Assembly (NCBI GenBank): GCA_023412745.1
Contig: JAEZBZ010000256.1
Span: 1-16,163, forward strand
Source: Pseudomonadota bacterium
Lineage (GTDB): Bacteria; Pseudomonadota; Alphaproteobacteria; Rhizobiales; Hyphomicrobiaceae
Length of the DNA: 16,163 nucleotides
Reading direction: 5' to 3'
Shown: piece by piece, positions 5,947-14,360 of the stretch
Position numbering within the stretch: position 1 is the stretch's first letter
How the letters are laid out: each line of letters starts with the position of its first letter
Notes under the pieces: generated by a model
Seen by the model: the letters and a program-made list of their open reading frames with translations, nothing else
Database searches by the model: none
What the model was told of the DNA's origin: nothing
Translations under genes and position numbers: made by a program

Positions 5947-6993
5947 TTACGGGATGATGCGCTGTGCGCGGAATTCGCGCAGCATCCGCACGATCATGTC
6001 CTCGCTGTCCTCGAATTCGTAGAAGCCGGCACGCCGGATCTTCAGCGTATCGGTCATGACATCCCAGTCGCAGCCGAAAACGTAATCGCCGAACGGCCAC
6101 GCAGCCAGTTCCTCATAGCGGTAGTCGCGCAATCCGTATGTCTCTCGCATGCGCTCCCAAAGCGGCGCCTTGTCCGCCATGAATTCGCTAAGCCGAATCG
6201 TCTGCGGATGCGTCCACGGCATGTCGAACGCTTCGGCAATGCGCGGCCAGACATTGATCCAGCGGAAGAAGTCGCCGTTGGTGATGTTGAAGACTTCATT
6301 TTGGGCGGTGGGCGATGTTGCGCAGAAGGTCATGGCCTTGGCCAACAGCGCGGAATCGGTGAGCTGATAGACGGCGGTGTACGCGCCGGGTTTGCCTGGA
6401 AACCGCAACGGCAGGCCCAGCTCTTTGGAAATCGCGGCATACACGGCGATGACCGTCATAATATTCATCGGATTGCCGAGCGCGAACCCGCACACGGTAT
6501 GTGGCCGCAGGACAGACCACGACCACGGCTTGCCGCGCTGATATTGTTTCAGCCATTGCTCCTGGTCGAAATAGAAATTCGGCAGCATGTGGGGCGGATC
6601 GCTTTCCTTCGCCGGTGTTTTGAACGGGCCGAGGTGGCTGCCGTAGATCTTGTTGCCTTCCAGCAGTTGCACGAGTTCCAGTCGCGGTGACGCTTCAGCG
6701 ATCGGCTTGACCGAATTCACCAGCATGGCGACGTTGGGTGCGTTGTGTTCCGCCCAGGTCGACCGGCTTTGAAACGCGCAATAGAAAATGTGCGTCACGT
6801 CTGCCAGATGACGAAGTTTCGCTTCAGCGTCGGCGCGATCCAGCAGATCGACGGAGATGTAGCTGGCGGCGTTGCGGAAATCTGGTGAGCGGCGCGACAG
6901 CCCGGTGACTTTCCAATCGCCCAGGCTCAGCAGATGATCGACGACATAGCGCCCGATGACGCCGAGTGCGCCGACGACGACTGCATGCTTCAT
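5947..6993 (-). CDS. PRISE-type short-chain dehydrogenase/reductase
   Basis: A 348-residue NAD(P)-binding protein of the extended SDR superfamily. The nucleotide site GALGVIG is at 8-14, and a second-strand segment TGLSRRSPDF (30-39) with two arginines favours NADPH. The pattern EGNKIYGSHLGPF (112-124, with the Lys115 expected in catalysis) and PNFYFDQEQ (138-146) match the motifs of the progesterone-5-beta-reductase/iridoid-synthase-like (PRISE) family, which reduces activated C=C bonds of enones; WSVLRPHTVCGFALGN follows as in that family. It is therefore not a usual YxxxK sugar epimerase, although automatic annotation would often say so. The bacterial substrate is unknown. ATG 6993 is chosen over an upstream start at 7032 because GGAGG lies ten bases before it. 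It follows the acyltransferase gene after 89 bases on the same strand. Confidence 0.8.
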   Translation of the reverse strand: MKHAVVVGALGVIGRYVVDHLLSLGDWKVTGLSRRSPDFRNAASYISVDLLDRADAEAKLRHLADVTHIFYCAFQSRSTWAEHNAPNVAMLVNSVKPIAEASPRLELVQLLEGNKIYGSHLGPFKTPAKESDPPHMLPNFYFDQEQWLKQYQRGKPWSWSVLRPHTVCGFALGNPMNIMTVIAVYAAISKELGLPLRFPGKPGAYTAVYQLTDSALLAKAMTFCATSPTAQNEVFNITNGDFFRWINVWPRIAEAFDMPWTHPQTIRLSEFMADKAPLWERMRETYGLRDYRYEELAAWPFGDYVFGCDWDVMTDTLKIRRAGFYEFEDSEDMIVRMLREFRAQRIIP

Positions 6994-7003
6994 GACCGTT
7001 TCC

Positions 7004-7008
7004 CCTCC
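7004..7008 (-). promoter_or_regulatory. Ribosome binding site choosing ATG 6993
   Basis: GGAGG on the minus strand, ten bases before ATG 6993, places the true start 13 codons inside the longest open frame and directly before the nucleotide-binding motif, as is usual for this superfamily. Confidence 0.6.
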
Positions 7009-7082
7009 AGAGGCCCGCGGTTTGTTCCGCAATACTTGGAGAGGGACGTTAGCGGGGTCTGCTCGTCAGGTCACTCGGATCG

Positions 7083-8057
7083 TCAGGCAATTGGGGATAC
7101 TGCAGCCTGCCTGCGGCCCTGTGCGACGCGCGACACCTGCTCGTCGGGTGCGCCGAAATGCTCGAAATAGCGCGGGTCGATGCGCTCGACCGGCAGGATG
7201 ATCAGCACGTCTGTGGTGCCGAACTGATGATCGATGACACAGCCGTCGCCAACCATGGCGCCGAGCCGCAGATATCCTTTGATCAGCGGTGGCATGGCGC
7301 GCATGGCGGCCTTGATGTCGATGCCTTCTGCCGGCACGCGGTCCATCGGCACGAACAGATTGTCGTGCGCCTTGACGCGCCATTCCTCGGGCGCGCGGGC
7401 ATGATGATGCAGGAACGACAGCGCCGCGGCGTGCGTGCCAGGATCAGTGCCTTCGAAGCTGGCGCAGCCGATCATGACATCGACCTTGTGTTCGCGCACA
7501 TAGGTCCACAGGCCGTGCCAGAGAAGTTCCAGTGTCCGCTTGTTGCGATAGGGCTTCAGCACACAGCTGCGGCCGAGTTCCATGAACCTGTAGCCCGGCC
7601 GTGCGGCAATGAGTGGCGCGATGTCGTACTCGCTCTGCGTATAAAGGCCGAGGGTGCGGCAGGCGACATCCTGGCGTTGAATGCGATAGGTGCCGACCAC
7701 ACGTTCGCGCCGCTGGTTTGCCCAGTCGCGGGCGTTCGTGGATTCCGCGGCGCGATCGACGACCAGAAGATGATCGCAGGCGGCATCGTAGGGATCGGCG
7801 TCGCGGCCCAGCATCTGCGTCGCGAACGATGCCTGAGCCGACATCTCATTGTAAAAGACGTCATAGCGCAGTTTCTGCGCCCGCCGGACGTCGCCGCGGC
7901 TGCGCGCCAGGCGTACTTCCAGCGATCCGATGCTGCCGTACACTTTCTCCGGCAGCTTGCGTGGCGGCATCGCCAAGCGCAGCATGCTGGACTGCATTAG
8001 CCGGTACTTGCGTGCTGCGCGATGGCTGTGCCCCGTCACGCGCGACAGGCGAGCCAT
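7083..8057 (-). CDS. olsB: OlsB-like ornithine-acyl-ACP N-acyltransferase
   Basis: A 324-residue GNAT-fold acyltransferase of the OlsB type, which transfers a 3-hydroxyacyl chain from acyl carrier protein to the alpha-amino group of ornithine, the first step of ornithine lipid synthesis at the inner membrane. Family blocks in order: LRYDVFYNEM (63-72), CDHLLVVD (94-101), VVGTYRI (120-126), YRFMELGRSCVLKPYR (156-171), LLWHGLWTY (178-186), IGCASFEGTDP (196-206), LSFLHHH (213-219), PPLIKGYLRLGAMVGDG (256-272) and FGTTDVLIILP (279-289). No olsA gene for the second acylation is adjacent. The N-terminal 30 residues are basic and poorly conserved in look; Met21, Met25 and Met30 are other possible starts, none with a clear ribosome binding site. 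A hemolysin-like acyltransferase of the same fold with another acceptor is the main alternative. Confidence 0.72.
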   Translation of the reverse strand: MARLSRVTGHSHRAARKYRLMQSSMLRLAMPPRKLPEKVYGSIGSLEVRLARSRGDVRRAQKLRYDVFYNEMSAQASFATQMLGRDADPYDAACDHLLVVDRAAESTNARDWANQRRERVVGTYRIQRQDVACRTLGLYTQSEYDIAPLIAARPGYRFMELGRSCVLKPYRNKRTLELLWHGLWTYVREHKVDVMIGCASFEGTDPGTHAAALSFLHHHARAPEEWRVKAHDNLFVPMDRVPAEGIDIKAAMRAMPPLIKGYLRLGAMVGDGCVIDHQFGTTDVLIILPVERIDPRYFEHFGAPDEQVSRVAQGRRQAAVSPIA

Positions 8058-8278
8058 GAGGCGGCTGACGTTTGAGGTGTCGAGGATGGCACGGCCCTTT
8101 CAGCATGCGTCGGAATGGCAGACGCAGTACCCTGGGGTGATGCCCCAGCCTCACGCATAACGCGCCGAGGCCCGTAACGCGCGGGGAATCATGGTCCCGC
8201 CAGTACTCAGCATGAGACCACTAGCACGCGATTATGACAACTCCGCAATTGGGAAAACGCAGGTGGGGGCGAGTTCTC
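8058..8278. other. Intergenic region between the histidine kinase and olsB
   Basis: These 221 bases between two minus-strand genes contain one clear hairpin (8132-8148) and no gene or tRNA. A promoter for olsB probably lies here; no confident hexamers were found. Confidence 0.4.
8132..8148 (-). promoter_or_regulatory. GC-rich hairpin upstream of olsB
   Basis: CTGGGG (8132-8137) pairs with CCCCAG (8143-8148) around a 5-base loop. It lies 74 bases before the olsB start and 130 bases after the kinase stop. No T-run follows on either strand, so it is not a classical terminator; it may be a leader fold or an operator. Confidence 0.3.
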
Positions 8279-10579
8279 TCAGGCGGCGTGATCCTCGCGG
8301 TCATCGTCAATGCTTGGGGCGATCGTACCGGGCAGCCAGCGCGCGAGAAGGGTTTCAAAGTCGGACCACGAGAACGGCTTGGACAGGTAATCGTCCATGC
8401 CTGCTTCCCTGCACAGGCGGCGGTCTTCGGCGAACGCGTTGGCAGTGACCGCGACCAGCGGCGGAATGGTTCGTCCCGCCTTGATAATGGCCGGGTCGTC
8501 GCGGAGGTTGCGGACCTCGCGGGCGGCCTGCAACCCATCGAGGCCTGGCATGTGAACGTCCATCAGCACGAGATCGATCGGCGGATCCTGGCCGGTCAGA
8601 CTTCGGCGAATCGCGTCGACAGCGTTTCGGCCATTATCGACGTGGACGCTGGTACATCCGGCACGGCGCACCATACACTGCGCCAGCAGCACGTTGATGG
8701 CGTTGTCTTCGGCAATGAGGACGTGTCGCACGCTGCGGGCGTCATGCTCGGCAGTGCCGGTGGTTACAGCCTCTGGCCGGCTCGTGCGTACCATGGTCTG
8801 CGGGCTTGTAAGCTGGGTCAGCAGCGAAATGCGGCGCACGGGCCGAACCAGGAACGCTTCAAAGCCGTGGCGCTGGAATGCAAGCAGGCGCGGTCTTTCC
8901 GGAGCAGTGATCAGCACCACGCCGCGCACCGGTCTGTCGCCGGCCCGTTTGCGTGCCGCGGCCATCAGTTGTCCGGCCGCGGCCGGATCGGCGGTGGCAT
9001 CGACGACGATCATGCTGACGGCCGTCTCGGCGGCTTCGATGATCGAGCGGGCTTCGTCGGAATCGCAGGCCGCAGCGTGCGAGATATGCATGTCCGCGCC
9101 GAGCAGCGTCGCGGCGATGGCCTTTCTCTCGATCTCGAGACCGGAAGCGATAAGCAAGTGCTGGCCGGCCAGCGCGGAGCACCATTGGAGTTCCGAGGAC
9201 TCCGGTTCCGTCGACTCGAACGCGCAGTTGAGCTCCAACGTGAACGTCGAACCGCGGCCGAAGTCGCTTTCGACCGTGATGTCTCCACCCATCGCGCGTG
9301 CCAGCTGACGGGAAATGGCGAGACCCAGTCCAGTGCCAAGAGCCCTGCTGCGCGCCGTCGCGCTGGCTTGCTGATAATCGGCAAAAAGGCCAGCCATGGC
9401 CTGCTGCGAAATTCCCGGGCCGGTGTCTTCGACACGCAGCGATAACCGGCACCGCCCGTCTGGTCGCGTTTCGCCCGAGCAAACGACAAACACGCCACCC
9501 TGTTCGGTGAACTTTACGGCGTTGCCGACGAGGTTGAGCAGAATCTGGCGGACACGAACCTCGTCGCCAAGGACGCGGCGCGGCATCGCGGCATCGACGG
9601 CCCAGGCAATCTGCAGCCCCTTCTCATGCGCCTTCGTGGCCAGAAGCTCGACGGTGTTCTGAATGCAGGATTCGAGATCGAAGGATTCGCTGGCGATTTC
9701 GAGCTTGCCCGCTTCGATCTTGGACAAATCGAGGATCTCGTTGATCAGCGACAGCAGCGTGCCGGCCGATCGCGAAATGGCTTTTGTGTAGGTTTCCTGC
9801 TCGGCGGTCAGGTCGGTGGCCTCCAGCAGATCGGCCATGCCGATGATGCCGTTCATCGGCGTGCGGATTTCATGGCTCATTGCGGCCAGGAACCGCGATT
9901 TGGCGCGGCTGGCGGTTTCGGCCTGTTCGCGTGCGCCTGCGAGCATTTCGCTGGCGGCGCGCTGTTCGGTGATATCGCGGCCGACGCGTTGTGTTTCGGT
10001 CGAACGCACCTCGGCTGCGCCGCGGGCGCTGCATTCTTCCCACGCGTACCAGCGCGGGCCGTTGGCCGTTTGGATCTGCTGAATGAACCTTTGCGCGTGA
10101 TGTGAGCCAACATCCGACGGGTCGGCTTCTTCGGCGAGTACGGTGGGGTCGAAACTCGTGCCCAGTACGGCTTCCGGTGTTACGCCGAAGGCCCGGCAGA
10201 ACGCGCGATTGACGAACGTCAGTTCACCGCGCGGATTGCGGCGCAGGATGAGGTCACTTTGCCGATCGAGCAGATCGCGATAGCGCGATTCCGTTTCGCG
10301 CATGACCCATTGCACGTCGTGAAGCTGCTCGATGCGCTGCTCGAGCTGATTGCCGAGCGCAATGATGCGTTGCTCGCCAATGCTGGCGTCTGGGGTGGGA
10401 TCGGGATCGTCTCTCAGCGCCGACTGTACCGCGATGGCCAGCATCATTCCGGCTGCGATCAAGCTGATCTGCGAAAGGCTCGAAGCCGTGGGGAGAAGAA
10501 GGGCGCTGGCGAGGGCGGCTATACTGCCCAGGCTGAACAGCGCGGGCACGATCACCGCCGGATTGGCAAGGCGCTTCAT
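8279..10579 (-). CDS. Hybrid sensor histidine kinase with PAS and two receiver domains
   Basis: A 766-residue membrane hybrid kinase. Two hydrophobic segments (about 7-29 and 35-53) form a hairpin with almost no periplasmic loop, so sensing is probably inside the membrane or cytoplasm. A helical linker (68-100) leads to a PAS domain (about 96-205, ending GRDITEQR). The dimerisation helix carries the phospho-acceptor His236 in MSHEIRTPMNG; the ATPase has the N box with Asn353 (NLVGNAVKF), G1 DTGPGI (385-390) and G2 GTGLGLAIS (415-423). A first receiver-like domain (about 474-592) lacks the acidic pair and has Arg579-Pro580 instead of Lys-Pro. The second (about 618-748) is intact: Glu624/Asp625, Asp674 in LMDVHMPGLDG, Thr712 and Lys734. 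No output domain is fused and no separate regulator or Hpt gene is adjacent, so its target is elsewhere. GGGAAGAG precedes ATG 10579. Confidence 0.92.
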   Translation of the reverse strand: MKRLANPAVIVPALFSLGSIAALASALLLPTASSLSQISLIAAGMMLAIAVQSALRDDPDPTPDASIGEQRIIALGNQLEQRIEQLHDVQWVMRETESRYRDLLDRQSDLILRRNPRGELTFVNRAFCRAFGVTPEAVLGTSFDPTVLAEEADPSDVGSHHAQRFIQQIQTANGPRWYAWEECSARGAAEVRSTETQRVGRDITEQRAASEMLAGAREQAETASRAKSRFLAAMSHEIRTPMNGIIGMADLLEATDLTAEQETYTKAISRSAGTLLSLINEILDLSKIEAGKLEIASESFDLESCIQNTVELLATKAHEKGLQIAWAVDAAMPRRVLGDEVRVRQILLNLVGNAVKFTEQGGVFVVCSGETRPDGRCRLSLRVEDTGPGISQQAMAGLFADYQQASATARSRALGTGLGLAISRQLARAMGGDITVESDFGRGSTFTLELNCAFESTEPESSELQWCSALAGQHLLIASGLEIERKAIAATLLGADMHISHAAACDSDEARSIIEAAETAVSMIVVDATADPAAAGQLMAAARKRAGDRPVRGVVLITAPERPRLLAFQRHGFEAFLVRPVRRISLLTQLTSPQTMVRTSRPEAVTTGTAEHDARSVRHVLIAEDNAINVLLAQCMVRRAGCTSVHVDNGRNAVDAIRRSLTGQDPPIDLVLMDVHMPGLDGLQAAREVRNLRDDPAIIKAGRTIPPLVAVTANAFAEDRRLCREAGMDDYLSKPFSWSDFETLLARWLPGTIAPSIDDDREDHAA

Positions 10580-10854
10580 AAACTCTTCCCACTCTACACA
10601 GAATACGTTGGGGCGTTTCGGGCGAGCGGGGCGTTATATCAAAGTCCACGCGGCGCAATTTCCGCGCTTCACCGCTCGGCCAGCTTCTTTTGTTTGCGAC
10701 AACATCATCACGTGAAGATTGATAAAGGCTTCGGAAAGCTGGTTAATTGCTGGTTAGGGCTATGCCGATCCGGCGTCGATTATCGCCGACCATGCGCTGG
10801 CGATCACTGGTCCAGCGGCGCGTAGATACAGGTACATGATCCCCATTTTGGGTG
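10580..10854. promoter_or_regulatory. Intergenic region upstream of the kinase, downstream of the liv operon
   Basis: These 275 bases must contain the end of the liv transcript and the kinase promoter, both on the minus strand. The candidate terminator folds seen (CCCA/TGGG near 10842-10852, CGGCG/CGCCG near 10772-10789) are short and lack T-tracts. A TTAA-N7-TTAG sequence (10743-10757) is one base short of a CtrA box. No gene is visible. Confidence 0.4.
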
Positions 10855-13371
10855 CTACAACCAGAGAACTTGGCGTCTCAAATCGAGATCTTCGCTCAAG
10901 GCTTGCGAAGGGCCGATATGGGTGATCTCACCGCGTTCGAGGGCAACGGTGCGATCCGACAAGGCCAGCGCCAGATCGAGATGGTGATCGACGATGACGA
11001 TTGAGATCTGATGGCGCAGCTTGTCGAAAGCCTCGAACAGTTCCTCGATGATCGCGGGGGCCAAACCCTCGAACGGTTCGTCGAGCAGAAGAACCTTGGT
11101 ATCGCCGGTCAGAGCGCGCGCTACCGCCACCATCTGCTGTTCGCCGCCGGATAGGTAATCGGCAGGCGACCGCCAGCGCTGCTTAATGCGTGGGAAGAAC
11201 GAAAAGATGCGCTCCTCGTCCCAATGCACGCCGGCACCGTTGCGTCGCTTTAGCCGGCCCAGCTCCAGGTTCTCCGCCACCGTCATTCCGGCGAACAGCC
11301 CGCGACCTTGGGGAACGTACGACAATCCCTGTCGCGTGATGACGGCCGGTGGCTTGCCGGCCATCTCGGTGCCGGCGAGGGTGATGCGTCCGGAGCGCGG
11401 CGGCGCGATGCCGACGATGGTTTTCAGAACTGTCGATTTGCCCGCGCCGTTGCGGCCAAGCAGGGCCACGATTTCGTTTTCCCGCACATCGAAGGAGACA
11501 GCGCGCAGGATGTGGCTTTTGCCGTAGAAGGTATCGACATCGGCCAGCGCAAGCAGCGGTGTGTCCCTGGCGGCTGATGCACGATGCTTCTCGGCCAGCG
11601 TATGCGAGCCGGAGCCGATGTAGACCTCCTGCACGCGCGGCGAGTTGCGGGCATCGTCGACGGTGCCATCGACCAGCACCTGGCCCTCATTCATCACCGT
11701 CACCGCGTCCGCGATCTGGAATACGCGGTCGATGTCGTGCTCCACCAGCAGCACCGGAATGTCGTGCGAGATCTGCTCGATCAGGTTGCCGACGCGATGG
11801 CGTTCGGCTGCGGCAAGGCCAGCGAGCGGTTCGTCCAGCAGCAGCACGCGCGGCTTGGTTCCAAGCGCCAGCGCCATGTCGAGCAGGCGTTGTCCGCCAT
11901 AGGACAGCGAACCGGCTTCCGCGCGCTCGACACCCTTCAGGCCCATCGTCTTGATGACCGCTGCGGTTTCGTCATTGACTTTGGTGAGATCGCGCGCGGC
12001 CGTCCAGACGCCGAAACGCTGCGGCGCGCGCGATTGCACGGCCAGCCGCACGTTTTCTTCCACGCTGAGCGCCGGGAACAGATTGGTGATCTGGAACGAA
12101 CGCCCGACGCCGGCGGCGGTCATCGCTTCCGGAGCCAGCCCGGAGACGTCGCGGCCTTCCAGCAGCACATGTCCGCCGTCTGGCGGAAACATGCCAGAAA
12201 TAACGTTGAACGCGGTTGTCTTGCCGGCACCGTTAGGACCGATCAGCGCGTGAAGACTGCGGTCGGTGACGGAGAAGCTGGCGCCCTGAACCGCGCGAAT
12301 GCCGCCGAAACTCTTCGCGATGCTTTCGACCTCCAGCACCGGTCCCTGTCCATGGGCCGCGGGCTTCAGGAAGTCCGGCAGCTCGATATCGCCGGCCTGG
12401 CGGGCAGCCATCGCTGCATCCTCAACCACCTTGGGCCGGAACGGCGCGGTCAGGCGCTCGTAGACGCCGACCAAGCCCATCGGCGAGAACACGATGAAGC
12501 CGACGAACAGCAGTCCGAAATAGAACAGCCAATTCGGTGTCATGCTGGAGAGGTAGTCGCGGAAAATCACGAAAAACAGCGCGCCGAGCGCCGGGCCGAG
12601 AAAGCTGCGCATGCCGCCGATTACCACCATCGCCAGCAGTTCGCCGGAAAACGCGATGGAGATCGGCTCAGCCGAGGTCATGCGGTTGTTGAACAGCAGC
12701 AGCGTGCCGGCGAGACCGGTCAGCGTTGCCGACAGCACGAAGGCAAGCAACTTATAGCGATTGGTTGGATAACCGATGAAACGGGCGCGCTGCTCGTTCT
12801 CGCGGATCGCGACCAGCACATGTCCGACCGGCGAGCGATGAAATCGCCATAGCGCAAAAACCACCGCGAACGCGATGGCGGCCACCAGCCCATAGAAATT
12901 TGCCGCCTGCTCGAAATCAATGCCGAGGACGTGCGGCCGGCGAATGCCGCCCAGGCCATCTTCGCCGCCTGTCACTGCCGTCCAGCGGAAGGCGACGGCA
13001 TAGAGCATCGCGGTCAGCGCCAGCGTGAGCAGTGCGAAGTACACACCGCGCCGCCGCAGGATAAGAAAGCCGAACGCGGTTGCGACGGCCGCGATCACGA
13101 TGAGGCCGAGCAGGATTGGCAGGACGAACGATTCCGGGAACAGATTGCGCTGCGCGATGCCGGCGGCATACGCGGCGAGGCCGAACCACGCGCCATGACC
13201 GAACGAGACGAGGCCGGTGTGACCGACCAGGATGTTGAGCGCCATGCAGGCGATCGCGAAAATCACCACTTCCGAAGCAGAAGTCACGCCGAGGCCGATG
13301 GCCGTCAGCGCGAACGGCAGCATCACAAGCGCGACGGCGGCGATCAGCAGGGACGAGCGATCCGGTTGCAT
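10855..13371 (-). CDS. livMGF: Fused LivM permease - LivG ATPase - LivF ATPase of a branched-chain amino acid type ABC importer
   Basis: One 838-residue frame carries three normally separate subunits. Residues 1 to about 310 are a LivM-type permease with eight or more hydrophobic segments and the block GHTGLVSFGHGAWFGLAAY (50-68). A linker (310-344) leads to LivG, about 345-590: Walker A GPNGAGKT (378-385), signature LSYGGQR (489-495), Walker B VLLLDEP (509-515), switch His545. A short linker (about 588-605) leads to LivF, about 605-838: Walker A GRNGAGKS (639-646), Q-loop YVPQGRGLF, signature LSGGEQQ (740-746), Walker B VLLLDEP (760-766) and His796. All ATPase motifs are intact. No stop or frameshift separates the parts. 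The ATG at 13371 is 10 bases after the livH stop, and the GAGTGAGG around that stop acts as ribosome binding site, implying coupled translation. Substrate may be amino acids or other small acids or amides. Confidence 0.93.
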   Translation of the reverse strand: MQPDRSSLLIAAVALVMLPFALTAIGLGVTSASEVVIFAIACMALNILVGHTGLVSFGHGAWFGLAAYAAGIAQRNLFPESFVLPILLGLIVIAAVATAFGFLILRRRGVYFALLTLALTAMLYAVAFRWTAVTGGEDGLGGIRRPHVLGIDFEQAANFYGLVAAIAFAVVFALWRFHRSPVGHVLVAIRENEQRARFIGYPTNRYKLLAFVLSATLTGLAGTLLLFNNRMTSAEPISIAFSGELLAMVVIGGMRSFLGPALGALFFVIFRDYLSSMTPNWLFYFGLLFVGFIVFSPMGLVGVYERLTAPFRPKVVEDAAMAARQAGDIELPDFLKPAAHGQGPVLEVESIAKSFGGIRAVQGASFSVTDRSLHALIGPNGAGKTTAFNVISGMFPPDGGHVLLEGRDVSGLAPEAMTAAGVGRSFQITNLFPALSVEENVRLAVQSRAPQRFGVWTAARDLTKVNDETAAVIKTMGLKGVERAEAGSLSYGGQRLLDMALALGTKPRVLLLDEPLAGLAAAERHRVGNLIEQISHDIPVLLVEHDIDRVFQIADAVTVMNEGQVLVDGTVDDARNSPRVQEVYIGSGSHTLAEKHRASAARDTPLLALADVDTFYGKSHILRAVSFDVRENEIVALLGRNGAGKSTVLKTIVGIAPPRSGRITLAGTEMAGKPPAVITRQGLSYVPQGRGLFAGMTVAENLELGRLKRRNGAGVHWDEERIFSFFPRIKQRWRSPADYLSGGEQQMVAVARALTGDTKVLLLDEPFEGLAPAIIEELFEAFDKLRHQISIVIVDHHLDLALALSDRTVALERGEITHIGPSQALSEDLDLRRQVLWL

Positions 13372-13381
13372 CCTGATGCCC

Positions 13382-14257
13382 TCACTCGAACCGCTGAATG
13401 CGTTCGCCGAACAGGCCGCGCGGCCGGAACAGCAGGACCAGCAGCATCATGAGGTAGATGACAGCGGTGGAGGCCTGCGCATAACCGGCGGCAACCGTCA
13501 TGCCCTTGACCAGACCGACCAGCACGGCGGCGACGATGACGCCCCAGAATGAGCCGAGGCCGCCGATCACCACAACGACGAACGCGGGCGTGATGATCTC
13601 CTGCCCCATGGCGGGATGGATCGAGTAGATCGGCGCCAGCAGCACGCCGGCGAGACCCGCAAGGCCGATGCCGAGGGCAGCGACGCTGGCCATGTAAGGC
13701 TGCAGCGAGATACCAAGCGCGCCCACCATGTCGGGGTTCTGAACGCCGGCGCGCACCACGCGCCCGAAAGCTGTTTTGTTCAGCAGAAACCACAGCGCCG
13801 TCACGCACACGATCGCGATGCCGAGCAGAATGGTCCGGTAATAGGAATAAATGAAATCGCCGATGATGACCTGGCCGCGGAGCGGCTGCGGGATCGCAAA
13901 GGATAGCGGCGCCGCGCCGAAAATCATGCGCAAGGTTTGTTCCGCGACCATCGCCAGCCCGAACGTCAGCAACAGCGAGAGGATCGGATCGCTGCGATAG
14001 AAGCGCCGGAACAGATAGCGCTCGATCACGATGCCGAGCAACGCAACGGTTATCGGCGACAGCACCAGCGCGCCGCCGAAACCGACGTGGGGGGCGATCA
14101 GCACGGTGACATACGCGCCGATGGCGTAGAACGCGCCGTGCGCCAGATTGACGATGCCGCCGAGCGAGAAGATCAGCGAAAGGCCGAGCGCGATGAGTAG
14201 ATAATACACGCCGTCGAGCAGGCCGTTGAGCACCTGCTGAACGAAGAGGGTCGACAC
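13382..14257 (-). CDS. livH: LivH-type permease of a branched-chain amino acid type ABC importer
   Basis: A 291-residue inner-membrane permease, of normal LivH length with about eight hydrophobic segments. It should pair with the LivM part of the downstream fusion to form the channel. Diagnostic stretches are LNGLLDGVYYLLIALGLSLIF (10-30, split by the first helix), GGIVNLAHGAFYAIGAY (33-49), an IVIERYLFRRFYRSDP loop (76-91), RAGVQNPDMVGALGI (169-183, the cytoplasmic loop thought to contact the ATPase) and VVVIGGLGSFWG (229-240). The start is a GTG at 14257 with GGAG eight bases before it. The stop codon region supplies the ribosome binding site of the fusion gene. It follows the binding-protein gene after 103 bases with no terminator-like fold between. 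Confidence 0.93.
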   Translation of the reverse strand: MSTLFVQQVLNGLLDGVYYLLIALGLSLIFSLGGIVNLAHGAFYAIGAYVTVLIAPHVGFGGALVLSPITVALLGIVIERYLFRRFYRSDPILSLLLTFGLAMVAEQTLRMIFGAAPLSFAIPQPLRGQVIIGDFIYSYYRTILLGIAIVCVTALWFLLNKTAFGRVVRAGVQNPDMVGALGISLQPYMASVAALGIGLAGLAGVLLAPIYSIHPAMGQEIITPAFVVVVIGGLGSFWGVIVAAVLVGLVKGMTVAAGYAQASTAVIYLMMLLVLLFRPRGLFGERIQRFE

Positions 14258-14360
14258 GAGGCGATCTCCGGAGCGAGGCTGGGACTTGTCGCTTGGGTTG
14301 CGCGTTCGCCGGCACGGGGACGGCTAACGCGAGGGATGTGAGGAGTATCCGTGCGCCCGG
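14258..14360. other. Spacer between binding-protein gene and livH
   Basis: These 103 bases lie within the liv operon. No strong stem-loop is seen on the minus strand. A weak structure or RNA processing site that lets the binding protein be made in excess, as is common in ABC operons, is possible but not shown. Confidence 0.35.

Noticed and set aside
5942..5953. CCCG/CGGG fold between convergent genes as a terminator
   Set aside because: The stem is only four bases, with no T-tract on either side, and it overlaps the reductase stop codon.
8234..9445. 403-codon open frame on the plus strand
   Set aside because: It lies wholly opposite the well-supported histidine kinase gene, has no domain and is a by-product of high GC content.
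10743..10757. TTAA-N7-TTAG upstream of the histidine kinase as a CtrA box
   Set aside because: One of the two half-sites is imperfect and it lies about 165 bases from the start; too weak to list as a site.
11885..11910. LivG signature LSYGGQR instead of LSGGQ
   Set aside because: LivG-type ATPases commonly read LSYGQQR here, so this is a family feature with a small change, not a defect.
11584..12852. 422-codon open frame on the plus strand
   Set aside because: It is antisense to the LivM-LivG-LivF gene, is composed of low-information Arg/His/Gln-rich sequence and matches no family.
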